Below, in pieces: positions 8,154 through 17,929 of a DNA stretch of 31,926 bases. The notes beneath the pieces were generated by a model. It saw only the letters and a list, made by a program, of their open reading frames with translations. It did no database searches and was not told the DNA's origin. A program made the translations under genes and the position numbers. The first letter of the stretch is position 1; each line of letters opens with the position of its first letter. Source of the stretch: JACQFZ01 sp036381895 (GTDB taxonomy: Bacteria; Pseudomonadota; Gammaproteobacteria; Acidiferrobacterales; Sulfurifustaceae); the NCBI GenBank assembly GCA_036381895.1, contig DASVBY010000093.1, positions 1-31,926 on the forward strand, written 5' to 3'.

Positions 8154-9233
8154 ATGCTCGCGCGCCTGCTCTCGCACGATCTGCCCCGCAGCCGCTGGCT
8201 CGCGGCGCTGCTCGTCGTCATCGTCGCCGGGCTCGCGCTCGCCCCGTTTCTCTTCCCCGGCGCCCGCGCGCTCGGCGTGGCGGCGAAGATCCTCGTCTTC
8301 ATCGTGCTGGTCGCGAGCTACGATCTGCTCCTCGGCTACACCGGCATCGTCTCGTTCGCGCACGCGATGTTCTTCGGCATCGGCGCCTACGGCATCGCGA
8401 TCGCCGCCAGCCGCTGGGGCGCGGGGTGGGGGAGTGTGGCCGCGGGCGCGGCCGCGGCGCTGGCGCTGTCGGTGGCGTTGTCGTTCGCGATCGGGCTCTT
8501 CAGCCTGCGCGTGCGCGCGCTCTTCTACGCCATGATCACGCTCGCGGTGGCGTCGGCCGTGCTCACGCTCGCCTCGCAGCTCACGGAGTTCACGGGCGGG
8601 GAAGACGGTTTGACGTTCCGTGTGCCCGCGCTGCTCTCGCCGGGGTTCCGCCTGCGCGATGAACCGTTCCTCGGCGTCGCGCTCGACGGCCGGCTGATCG
8701 CGTACTACTTCCTGTTCGCGGCCACGGTGGTCCTGTTCCTCCTCATGCTGCGCATCGTCAACTCGCCGTTCGGGCGGGTGCTGCAGGCGATTCGCGAGAA
8801 CGACTTCCGCGCCGAGGCGCTCGGTTACCCGGTGGTGGTCTATCGCACGCTCGCGAACGTGCTGGGCGCCGCCTTCGCCACGCTCGCCGGGTGCCTGCTC
8901 GCGCTGTGGCTGCGCTACAACGGCCCCGGCACCTCGCTCTCGTTCGAGATCATGCTCGACGTGCTCCTGATCGTGGTGATCGGCGGTATGGGCACGATGT
9001 ACGGCGCCGTCGTCGGCGCCGCCCTGTTCCTGCTCGCGCAGTCGTACCTCCAGGACCTGATCGCGCTCGTGAGCGCGGCGGTGGCGCCGCTGCCGTTCGC
9101 AGGCGGGTTCCTCGCGGCGCTGTTCTCGCCCGATCGCTGGCTGCTCTGGCTCGGCCTCCTGTTCGTGCTCTCGGTTTACTTCTTCCCGGCCGGTATCGTG
9201 GGGAAACTGCGCAGTATCGCGGCGCGCACATGA
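8154..9233 (+). CDS. livM: HAAT-type ABC transporter permease LivM-type (transporter 1)
   Basis: 359 residues, hydrophobic inner-membrane protein. LivM hallmarks are LLLGYTGIVSFAHAMFFGIG, FYAMITLAVA, FTGGEDGLTF and the coupling segment FGRVLQAIRENDFRAEALGY. IVVIGGMGTMYGAVVGAALF lies near the C-terminus. It starts four bases after livH and ends the first transporter operon. The following 649 bp contain no convincing gene. Confidence 0.93.
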   Translation: MLARLLSHDLPRSRWLAALLVVIVAGLALAPFLFPGARALGVAAKILVFIVLVASYDLLLGYTGIVSFAHAMFFGIGAYGIAIAASRWGAGWGSVAAGAAAALALSVALSFAIGLFSLRVRALFYAMITLAVASAVLTLASQLTEFTGGEDGLTFRVPALLSPGFRLRDEPFLGVALDGRLIAYYFLFAATVVLFLLMLRIVNSPFGRVLQAIRENDFRAEALGYPVVVYRTLANVLGAAFATLAGCLLALWLRYNGPGTSLSFEIMLDVLLIVVIGGMGTMYGAVVGAALFLLAQSYLQDLIALVSAAVAPLPFAGGFLAALFSPDRWLLWLGLLFVLSVYFFPAGIVGKLRSIAART

Positions 9234-9622
9234 GGCGGTCTGCAGCGCCCACGCATGCCCGGTGCTCCGGCGCCTGCGGCGGCGGCCGGAGGTTCGCTTC
9301 ATCGCCGCAACCGGCGGCGCCGATACGAACGCCGACTCGGCCGCGCCCCCGAGGCGGTCGTCGATGCCTTGATCGCTAGGGCGTGTCGTTCGGCCGGACA
9401 GTGCCGCAGCTCGCGGCGATCAGTGTACGGCCAGCGGGAGATCGCGCCGGCCATGATCGACTGTTGCGCGGCGCGATCGCGGCAATGCGTCTCGGCGACC
9501 TCGCAGTACCCCTTGCTGACATCGATGCGAGCGGTTGCGGTCCGATGCTCGGCGCGCGCCTGCCGGTGCGCCGAGCGGATTCGTGCGCGTGCAAGACTAG
9601 GCAATCGGTACGTGAATCGGAG

Positions 9623-9628
9623 TATGAT
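9623..9628 (+). promoter_or_regulatory. TATGAT -10 box just upstream of the structured element
   Basis: TATGAT matches five of six consensus bases. It ends six bases before 9634, where the closing stem of the structured element begins, so a transcript from it would start at the 5' foot of that stem. No good -35 is visible at 16-18 bp, so an activator would be needed if it is real. Confidence 0.35.
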
Positions 9629-9633
9629 AGGCG

Positions 9634-9775
9634 CCGTCGTCGGGGTGCAGCCGTTCAGGGGAGACCTGTCGGGCACCGGACCGAAGGCGGGAACCCACCC
9701 GCCGCGGTTGGCGACCGAGCGGGTGTATACGGTGAATACCGCAGCGGCCGGTGTTGGACTTGCGCCTGATGACGG
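9634..9775 (+). ncRNA. candidate structured RNA, class unknown
   Basis: A closing stem pairs 9634-9644 with 9765-9775: 11 consecutive pairs, two of them G-U. It encloses three helices. P2 runs 9645-9648, 9651-9653 and 9656-9659 against 9665-9668, 9670-9672 and 9673-9676, with loop GGAGA. P3 is GGCGGG 9686-9691 with CCCGCC 9698-9703. P4 is GCGGT 9704-9708 with ACCGC 9738-9742, plus inner ACCG/CGGT. The two G-U pairs would be C-A mismatches on the other strand, which favours a plus-strand RNA. It ends 107 nt before livG of transporter 2. It could be a leader element or an independent small RNA. Pairings were found by eye only. Confidence 0.4.
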
Positions 9776-9832
9776 GAGGAAGCGCCGGGTGATGTACTTG
9801 GCGCGAGCGGGTGCAATGGCCGACGGGCCGGT

Positions 9833-9838
9833 TATAAT
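9833..9838 (+). promoter_or_regulatory. perfect TATAAT -10 box upstream of transporter 2
   Basis: TATAAT lies 45 bp before the livG start at 9883. The bases at the -35 position (about 9810-9815, GGTGCA) are poor. If this is the operon promoter, the structured element lies upstream of the mRNA and would be a separate RNA rather than a leader. Confidence 0.45.
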
Positions 9839-9882
9839 CGCGCGCACCCTCGCGCCCGCCCTGCGCGTCAGAGGCCAACAGA

Positions 9883-10653
9883 ATGTTCCGCCGTGACATG
9901 ACGGACGACATAATTCTCGAAACCCGGGGCCTGACGAAAGAGTTCAAAGGTTTTGTCGCCGTCAACGGCGTCAACCTCAAGGTGAGGCGCGGCCAGATCC
10001 ACGCGCTCATCGGACCGAACGGAGCCGGGAAGACCACGTTCTTCAATCTACTCACCAAGTTCCTCGCGCCCACGCGCGGCAGCATTTTCTACAACGGCCA
10101 GGAGATCACACACCAACGGCCTGCGGAGATCGCCCGGCGCGGCATGGTGCGCTCTTTCCAGATCTCGGCCGTGTTCCCGCACCTCACGGTGTTCGAGAAC
10201 GTGCGCGTGGCGCTGCAGCGCAGGCGCGGCCATTCCTTCGACTTCTGGCGCTCGGAAAGCGTGCTCTCGGAAATGGATGAGCGCACCCATGCTTTGATCG
10301 ACGCCGTCGGGCTCGCGCCTTATGCGCACACGCCGGCGGTGGAGCTCCCGTACGGCCGCAAGCGCGCGCTCGAGATCGCGACGACGCTCGCGCTCGAGCC
10401 GGAGATGATGCTGCTCGACGAGCCGATGGCGGGCATGACGCACGACGACGTCGAGCGCATCTCCGCGCTCATCAAGCGGGTCGCGGCGAACCGCACCGTG
10501 CTCATGGTCGAGCACAACCTGAGCGTGGTCGCCGATCTGTCGAACCACATCACGGTGCTCGCGCGCGGCGAGGTCATCGCCGAGGGCGACTACGATACGG
10601 TCTCGAAACACCCTGGAGTGATCCAGGCCTACCTGGGTTCCGAGCATGCCTGA
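9883..10653 (+). CDS. livG: ABC transporter ATP-binding protein LivG-type (transporter 2)
   Basis: 256 residues. Walker A is GPNGAGKTT near residue 44. The signature position reads LPYGRKRALEIA, a LivG-type variant lacking the usual SGGQ; Walker B is MMLLDEPMAGM and the H-loop is in LMVEHNLSVV. ATG 9883 has AGAGG eight bases upstream; ATG 9898 (MTDDIILETRG) is the alternative. This operon begins with the ATPases, unlike transporter 1, which begins with the binding protein. It diverges clearly from the LivG at 5635, so the two systems do not look like a recent duplication. Confidence 0.93.
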   Translation: MFRRDMTDDIILETRGLTKEFKGFVAVNGVNLKVRRGQIHALIGPNGAGKTTFFNLLTKFLAPTRGSIFYNGQEITHQRPAEIARRGMVRSFQISAVFPHLTVFENVRVALQRRRGHSFDFWRSESVLSEMDERTHALIDAVGLAPYAHTPAVELPYGRKRALEIATTLALEPEMMLLDEPMAGMTHDDVERISALIKRVAANRTVLMVEHNLSVVADLSNHITVLARGEVIAEGDYDTVSKHPGVIQAYLGSEHA

Positions 10654-11359
10654 AGCCGATCTGCTGCTGAACGTGCATGATCTGAACGCCTGGTACGGCG
10701 AGTCGCACGTCCTGCACGGCACCACGTTCGAGGTACGCCGCGGCGAAGTGGTGACGCTGCTCGGGCGCAACGGCGTGGGCAAGACGACGACGCTGCGGGC
10801 GATCATGGGCATGGTGCCGCGGCGCGTCGGGTCGGTCGCGATCGCGGGGCAGGAGACGGTGCACCTGCCGTCGCACCGGATCGCGCGCCTCGGCTGCGCC
10901 TTCTGTCCCGAGGAGCGGGGGATTTTCGCGAGCCTCAACGTCAAGGAGAACCTGCTGCTGCCGCCGGTCGTGCGGCCCAATGGCATCGGGCTGCCCCAGA
11001 TCTTCGAATTGTTCCCTAATCTCGCCGAGCGCCTGGGCAGCCAGGGCACGAAGCTGTCGGGCGGCGAGCAGCAGATGCTCGCGATCGGGCGCATCCTGCG
11101 CACCGGCGCCCACCTGCTGCTGCTCGATGAGCCGACCGAGGGCCTCGCGCCCGTCATCGTGCAGCACATCGGCGAGACCATCCGGCGGCTCAAGGAACAC
11201 GGTTTCACGATCCTGCTGGTCGAGCAGAACTTCCGCTTTGCGGCGCGCGTCGCGGACCGGCACTACATCATGGAGAACGGCGGTCGCATCGTCGACATGA
11301 TCCCCAACGCGCAGCTCAACTCGAACCTCGACAAGCTGCACGAGTATCTCGGCGTCTAG
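10646..11359 (+). CDS. livF: ABC transporter ATP-binding protein LivF-type (transporter 2)
   Basis: 237 residues. Walker A is GRNGVGKTT, with Val where the other LivF has Ala. The signature is LSGGEQQMLAIGR, Walker B LLLLDEPTEGLAP, and the H-loop is in LLVEQNFRFA. CPEERGIFASLNVKENL matches the LivF Q-loop region. Its start lies inside livG with an 8-bp overlap, indicating coupled translation. It is followed after 51 bp by the binding-protein gene, with a 17-bp direct repeat in that gap. Confidence 0.93.
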   Translation: MPEADLLLNVHDLNAWYGESHVLHGTTFEVRRGEVVTLLGRNGVGKTTTLRAIMGMVPRRVGSVAIAGQETVHLPSHRIARLGCAFCPEERGIFASLNVKENLLLPPVVRPNGIGLPQIFELFPNLAERLGSQGTKLSGGEQQMLAIGRILRTGAHLLLLDEPTEGLAPVIVQHIGETIRRLKEHGFTILLVEQNFRFAARVADRHYIMENGGRIVDMIPNAQLNSNLDKLHEYLGV

Positions 11360-11396
11360 ATTCGGCAGTCCGTCAATAAATTCGGCAGTCCGTCAA
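11360..11396 (+). repeat. perfect 17-bp tandem direct repeat before the SBP gene
   Basis: ATTCGGCAGTCCGTCAA occurs at 11360-11376 and again at 11380-11396 (period 20 bp). It lies between livF and the substrate-binding-protein gene, immediately before the AGAGGAG ribosome-binding region. The copies are identical. It may be a recent small duplication or a repeated protein or RNA recognition site. Confidence 0.9.
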
Positions 11397-11410
11397 CAGA
11401 GGAGACCGTT

Positions 11411-12616
11411 ATGCTGAAACGAAGCTTGGTTGTACTGGCCGCCATGACGTTCGCCGCCGGGGCGGCGCAGGCGGAGATCTCGGGCGGCGTCGTCAAGATC
11501 GGCGTCATGAACGACATGTCCGGTCTCTACGCGGACATCGGCGGGCCGCGTTCGGTGGAGGCGGCGCGCATGGCGGTCGAGGACTTCGGTGCCGCGAAGA
11601 AGGGGTTGAAGGTCGAAATCGTATCGGCCGATCACCAGAACAAGCCGGACGTCGGCTCGAGCATCGCGCGCCAGTGGTTCGACACCGAGGGCGTCGACGT
11701 GATCGTCGACGTTCCGACCTCCTCGGTCGCGCTCGCGATCAATCAGGTGGCGCGCGAGAAGGGCAAGGCATTCATCAACACCGGCGCGGCGACGTCGGAC
11801 CTGACCGGCAAGCAGTGCTCGCCGAACACCGTGCACTGGCTGTACGACACCTGGATGCTCGCTCACGGTACCGGCAGCGCGGTGGTGAAGACCGGCGGCG
11901 ACACCTGGTTCTTCCTCACCGCGGACTACGCCTTCGGTCACGCGCTCGAGCGCGATACCGCCGAGGTGGTGAAGAAGAGCGGCGGCAAGGTGCTCGGAGC
12001 CGTGCGGCATCCGCTGAGCACCCAGGACTTCTCGTCCTTCCTGCTGCAGGCGCAGGCGTCGAAGGCGAAGATCATCGGTCTCGCGAACGCGGGCGGCGAC
12101 ACCATCAACTCGATCAAACAGGCGGCCGAGTTCGGCATCGTGCAGGGCGGCCAGAACCTCGCGGGCCTGCTCGTCTTCATCAGCGACGTGCACAGCCTCG
12201 GGCTCAAGACCGCGCAGGGCCTGATCCTCACCGAGACCTTCTATTGGGACCTCAACGACCAGACGCGCGCGTGGTCGAAGCGCTTCATGGAGCGCACCGG
12301 CGGCGGCGCGCCGACGATGGACCATGCGGGCGTCTACGCCGGCGTGCTGCACTACCTGAAGGCGGTCGAGGCGCTGAAGAGCGACGACGGCACCAAGGTC
12401 ATAGCCAAGATGAAGGAAATGCCGACCGACGACCCGCTCTTCGGCAAGGGCCGCATCCGCGAGGACGGCCGCAAGCTGCACAACGCGTACCTGTTCGAAG
12501 TGAAGAGCCCGGCCGAGTCCAAGGGGCCGTGGGACTACTACAAGCTGCGCGCCACTATCCCGGCTGAGCAGGCGTTCCGTCCGCTCAAGGACGGCGGCTG
12601 CCCGCTCGTCAAGTAA
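11411..12616 (+). CDS. HAAT-type ABC transporter substrate-binding protein (transporter 2)
   Basis: 401 residues. Residues 1-21 are a signal peptide ending GAAQA, with EISGGVVKIG as the mature start. It is a periplasmic type I binding protein (Peripla_BP_6): GVMNDMSGLYADIGGP, TADYAFGHALERD, STQDFSSFLLQAQ. QCSPNTVHW contains one of two cysteines in the mature protein; the other is near the C-terminus (GGCPLVK), so a disulfide is possible. Similarity to the first binding protein is low beyond family motifs, which implies a different ligand (inference). The ATG has AGAGGAGACC upstream. It lies between the ATPase and permease genes. Confidence 0.92.
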   Translation: MLKRSLVVLAAMTFAAGAAQAEISGGVVKIGVMNDMSGLYADIGGPRSVEAARMAVEDFGAAKKGLKVEIVSADHQNKPDVGSSIARQWFDTEGVDVIVDVPTSSVALAINQVAREKGKAFINTGAATSDLTGKQCSPNTVHWLYDTWMLAHGTGSAVVKTGGDTWFFLTADYAFGHALERDTAEVVKKSGGKVLGAVRHPLSTQDFSSFLLQAQASKAKIIGLANAGGDTINSIKQAAEFGIVQGGQNLAGLLVFISDVHSLGLKTAQGLILTETFYWDLNDQTRAWSKRFMERTGGGAPTMDHAGVYAGVLHYLKAVEALKSDDGTKVIAKMKEMPTDDPLFGKGRIREDGRKLHNAYLFEVKSPAESKGPWDYYKLRATIPAEQAFRPLKDGGCPLVK

Positions 12617-12669
12617 GCCGCGACTCAGCAGCGGCGCTGACGCGCGCTCTGCGACGCTCCCCACCGCTT

Positions 12670-12689
12670 CCGCCTCCGGGCGGGGGCGG
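12670..12689 (+). promoter_or_regulatory. intercistronic hairpin between SBP and permease genes
   Basis: CCGCCTCC (12670-12677) pairs with GGGGGCGG (12682-12689) through eight pairs, one G-U, around a GGGC tetraloop. No T-tract follows. Such hairpins after a binding-protein gene often stabilise its mRNA or reduce read-through to the permeases, giving excess binding protein. That role is inferred here. Confidence 0.45.
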
Positions 12690-12742
12690 TCGGGGCGGCG
12701 GACGCGGCGCGCAGCGGCCGCGCAACAACCAACGGAAGAGCG

Positions 12743-13627
12743 ATGGACACGGTTTTCGGCGTTCCCATCCAGGCGCTGTTCGGGCAGCTCCTCATCGGGC
12801 TCATCAACGGTGCGTTCTATGCGCTGCTGTCGCTCGGCCTCGCCGTCATCTTCGGCCTGCTCAACATCATCAATTTCGCGCACGGCGCGCAGTACATGAT
12901 GGGCGCGTTCTGTGCCTACTTCCTGCTGACCTATCTCGGCGTCGGCTACTGGTGGTCGCTCCTGCTCGCGCCGCTCATCGTCGGCGTGACCGGGATCGTA
13001 ATCGAGCGGTTCATGCTGTCGCGGCTGTATCAGCTCGATCATCTGTACGGGCTGCTGCTCACGTTCGGGCTCGCCCTCGCGATCCAGGGCCTGTTCGTGA
13101 ACTACTACGGCACCTCGGGCATGCCGTACCCGACGCCGGAGCTGCTCACCGGGGGGCGCAATCTGGGTTTCATGTTCCTGCCCACGTACCGCGCCTGGGT
13201 CATCGTCGCGTCGCTGCTCGTGTGTTTCGGCACGTGGTTCGTGATCGAGAAGACCAAGCTCGGTTCGTATCTGCGCGCCGCCACCGAGAACCCGGCGCTG
13301 GTGCAGGCGTTCGGCGTGAACGTGCCGCGCATGATCACGCTGACGTACGGCTTCGGCGTCGCGCTCGCGGCGTTCGCGGGCGTCATGGCGGCGCCGATCT
13401 ACCAGGTCAATCCGCTCATGGGCGCGAACCTGATCATCGTCGTGTTCGCCGTAGTCGTGATCGGCGGCATGGGCTCGATCATGGGCTCGATCGTGACCGG
13501 CTTCGGGCTCGGCGTGGTCGAGGGCTTCACCAAAGTGTTCTATCCGGAGGCGTCGAACACGGTGATCTTCGTGATCATGGTGATCGTGCTGCTGCTCCGG
13601 CCGCAAGGGTTGTTCGGGAGCCGCTGA
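12743..13627 (+). CDS. livH: HAAT-type ABC transporter permease LivH-type (transporter 2)
   Basis: 294 residues, hydrophobic, about eight membrane segments. LivH hallmarks: INGAFYALLSLGLAVIFGLL, NIINFAHGAQYMMGAF, the coupling segment GSYLRAATENPALVQAFGV and VVVIGGMGSIMGSIVTGFGL. It ends LRPQGLFGSR. The start has CGGAAGAG upstream. A 126-bp gap separates it from the binding-protein gene, but orientation and spacing keep it in the same cluster. It lacks the extended N-terminus of the LivH at 7136 and is closer to the usual family length. Confidence 0.93.
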   Translation: MDTVFGVPIQALFGQLLIGLINGAFYALLSLGLAVIFGLLNIINFAHGAQYMMGAFCAYFLLTYLGVGYWWSLLLAPLIVGVTGIVIERFMLSRLYQLDHLYGLLLTFGLALAIQGLFVNYYGTSGMPYPTPELLTGGRNLGFMFLPTYRAWVIVASLLVCFGTWFVIEKTKLGSYLRAATENPALVQAFGVNVPRMITLTYGFGVALAAFAGVMAAPIYQVNPLMGANLIIVVFAVVVIGGMGSIMGSIVTGFGLGVVEGFTKVFYPEASNTVIFVIMVIVLLLRPQGLFGSR

Positions 13628-13628
13628 C

Positions 13629-14600
13629 ATGGCAAGCACCGAATCGAGCGTAATGATCGCGCCGGTCACGGCGGCCGACATCAAGAGCCAGCGCATCGCG
13701 TTCCTGGTGATGCTCGCGATCTTCATCGTCGGCCCGCTGTTCATCTACCCGGTGCTGCTGATGAAGATCATGTGCTTCGCGCTGTTCGCCTGCGCGTTCA
13801 ATCTGCTCATCGGCTACGGCGGCCTCGTGTCGTTCGGGCATGCGATGTTCTTCGGCACTGCCGGATACGTAACGGCGCATACGGCGAAGGTGTGGGGGGT
13901 GACGCCGGAGATCGCGATCCTGCTCGGCACCGGTGCGGCAACGCTCCTCGGCGTCGTCGCCGGCTGGATCACAATCCGCCGCCAGGGCATCTACTTCGCC
14001 ATGATCACGCTCGCGCTCGCGCAGATGATGTTCTTCTTTTATCTGCAGGCACCGTTCACGGGCGGCGAAGACGGCATCCAGGCGGTGCCGCGCGGGCGGC
14101 TCTTCGGGCTGATCGATCTCTCGAACATCTGGGCGATGTACGGCGTCGTGTTCGCGGTATTCTTCGGCGGGTTCCTGCTGATCTACCGCACCGTGCACTC
14201 GCCGTTCGGCCACGTGCTCAAGGCGATCCGCGAGCACGAGCCGCGCGCGATCTCGCTCGGCTACGAAACCGACCGCTACAAGCTGCTCGCCTTCGTGCTC
14301 TCGGCGGGGCTGTCCGGGCTCGCCGGCGGCACGAAATCGCTCGTGTTCCAGCTCGCGTCGCTCACGGACGTGCACTGGACGATGTCCGGCGAGGTCATCC
14401 TCATGACGCTGCTCGGGGGCCTCGGCACGGTCTTCGGTCCGGTCGTCGGCGCCGCCATCATCGTCGCCATGCAGAACTACCTCGCGCAGCTCGGCGCATG
14501 GGTGACGGTCGTCCAGGGCACCATCTTCGTGGTGTGCGTGCTCGCCTTCCGCCGCGGCATCGTCGGCGAGCTCGGGCGCGTGCTCAAGCGCGCGCTCTGA
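13629..14600 (+). CDS. livM: HAAT-type ABC transporter permease LivM-type (transporter 2)
   Basis: 323 residues, hydrophobic. LivM hallmarks: NLLIGYGGLVSFGHAMFFGT, FAMITLALAQMMFF, FTGGEDGIQAVPR, the coupling segment FGHVLKAIREHEPRAISLGY and LLGGLGTVFGPVVGAAII. It starts one base after the livH stop, so the two are co-translated. It is the last gene of transporter 2. A GC hairpin follows at 14623-14650. Confidence 0.93.
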   Translation: MASTESSVMIAPVTAADIKSQRIAFLVMLAIFIVGPLFIYPVLLMKIMCFALFACAFNLLIGYGGLVSFGHAMFFGTAGYVTAHTAKVWGVTPEIAILLGTGAATLLGVVAGWITIRRQGIYFAMITLALAQMMFFFYLQAPFTGGEDGIQAVPRGRLFGLIDLSNIWAMYGVVFAVFFGGFLLIYRTVHSPFGHVLKAIREHEPRAISLGYETDRYKLLAFVLSAGLSGLAGGTKSLVFQLASLTDVHWTMSGEVILMTLLGGLGTVFGPVVGAAIIVAMQNYLAQLGAWVTVVQGTIFVVCVLAFRRGIVGELGRVLKRAL

Positions 14601-14622
14601 GCCGAAGTACGCGCGCGCCGTG

Positions 14623-14650
14623 CTTCCCGCCCGCGCGCGTGCGCGGGAGG
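14623..14650 (+). terminator. hairpin after transporter 2
   Basis: CTTCCCGC (14623-14630) pairs with GCGGGAGG (14643-14650), eight pairs with one G-U and a 12-nt GC loop. It is followed by CGGCATTAAT rather than a T-tract, so it is a weak candidate terminator. Confidence 0.4.
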
Positions 14651-14655
14651 CGGCA

Positions 14656-14712
14656 TTAATAGATTGTATTGATATATTTTCGTTGGCCCGCCTGCGACAC
14701 CTCTTCTAAACT
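14656..14712 (+). promoter_or_regulatory. AT-rich regulatory patch and promoter of isocitrate lyase
   Basis: An AT-rich island at 14655-14681 stands out from the GC-rich surroundings and contains TTAAT-N7-ATTGA, an imperfect dyad with the T-N11-A form of LysR-type sites. Just downstream lie TTGGCC (14683-14688), an 18-nt spacer and TAAACT (14707-14712). A transcript would start near 14719, giving a leader of about 130 nt. The LysR gene at 17930 is a candidate regulator (inference). Confidence 0.4.
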
Positions 14713-14849
14713 GCCGCGCCACGCCGAACCAGCCGAGGTTACCGGCGGCGCGCCGAGGGTTTTCCAGCCGCGAGGGCGCGAGAAGTCGCCCTTGCGCCGT
14801 CCGACGCCCGAGGCCCGGGGTTTTTCAATTCAGCGAGAAGAGGGGTGTC

Positions 14850-16169
<1,320 letters not shown>

Positions 16170-16188
16170 ACGGCGTCGGTAGGGGGTG

Positions 16189-16221
16189 GCCACGCCGGCG
16201 GGAGCCGGCGTGGCTTTTTTT
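16189..16221 (+). terminator. strong intrinsic terminator after aceA
   Basis: A perfect 11-bp stem, GCCACGCCGGC (16189-16199) and GCCGGCGTGGC (16204-16214), encloses a GGGA tetraloop and is followed directly by seven T residues (16215-16221). Confidence 0.95.
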
Positions 16222-16311
16222 CGTCCGCGGACCCGGCTGAAGATCCGGTGGAATTGCGCTAGTCTTATCGGCCCCGCCGAGCGGGATACATCGATTCAAC
16301 GAGGGGACATT

Positions 16312-17925
<1,614 letters not shown>

Positions 17926-17929
17926 GCGT

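Larger units (their letters stand above)
9234..9882. other. 649-bp non-coding region between the two transporters
   Basis: No frame on either strand shows a recognisable protein or a convincing start with a ribosome-binding site; the open frames are low-complexity and typical of GC-rich DNA. The region holds two perfect long-stem hairpins: GATCGCGCCG (9440-9449) with CGGCGCGATC (9469-9478), and GCTCGGCGC (9547-9555) with GCGCCGAGC (9568-9576). These are followed by the structured element at 9634-9775 and a TATAAT box at 9833-9838. No T-tract follows either hairpin. Either could help terminate transcription from transporter 1 or belong to a decayed element. Confidence 0.6.

Noticed and set aside
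9512..9529. Minus-strand residues IDVSK, resembling the N-terminal motif of IS110-family transposases
   Set aside because: Only five residues match. The sequence after it shows no DEDD transposase blocks in any frame and there are no matching ends, so chance is more likely than a decayed element.
9657..9676. GGGGAGACCTGTCGGGC, resembling the B12 box of cobalamin riboswitches
   Set aside because: The box is imperfect, other conserved cobalamin-riboswitch elements are missing, and neighbouring genes are not cobalamin-related.
9704..9716. CCGCGGTTGGCGA-like segment close to a stretch of E. coli 6S RNA
   Set aside because: The surrounding fold is multi-branched rather than the single long bulged hairpin of 6S RNA, and the conserved 6S ends are absent.
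9766..9772. CTGATGA, the core sequence of hammerhead ribozymes
   Set aside because: The required GAAA and flanking three-stem arrangement are absent, and these bases pair in the closing stem of the larger element.
9255..9896. Open frame of about 210 residues across the gap between transporters
   Set aside because: Low-complexity, Arg/Ala-rich, no ribosome-binding site, no recognisable domain, and it overlaps the start of livG.
11393..13744. Long open frame antisense to the second transporter
   Set aside because: It is the complement of well-supported binding-protein and permease genes. Its composition (Arg, His, Glu, Asp, Ala) is typical of antisense frames in GC-rich DNA.
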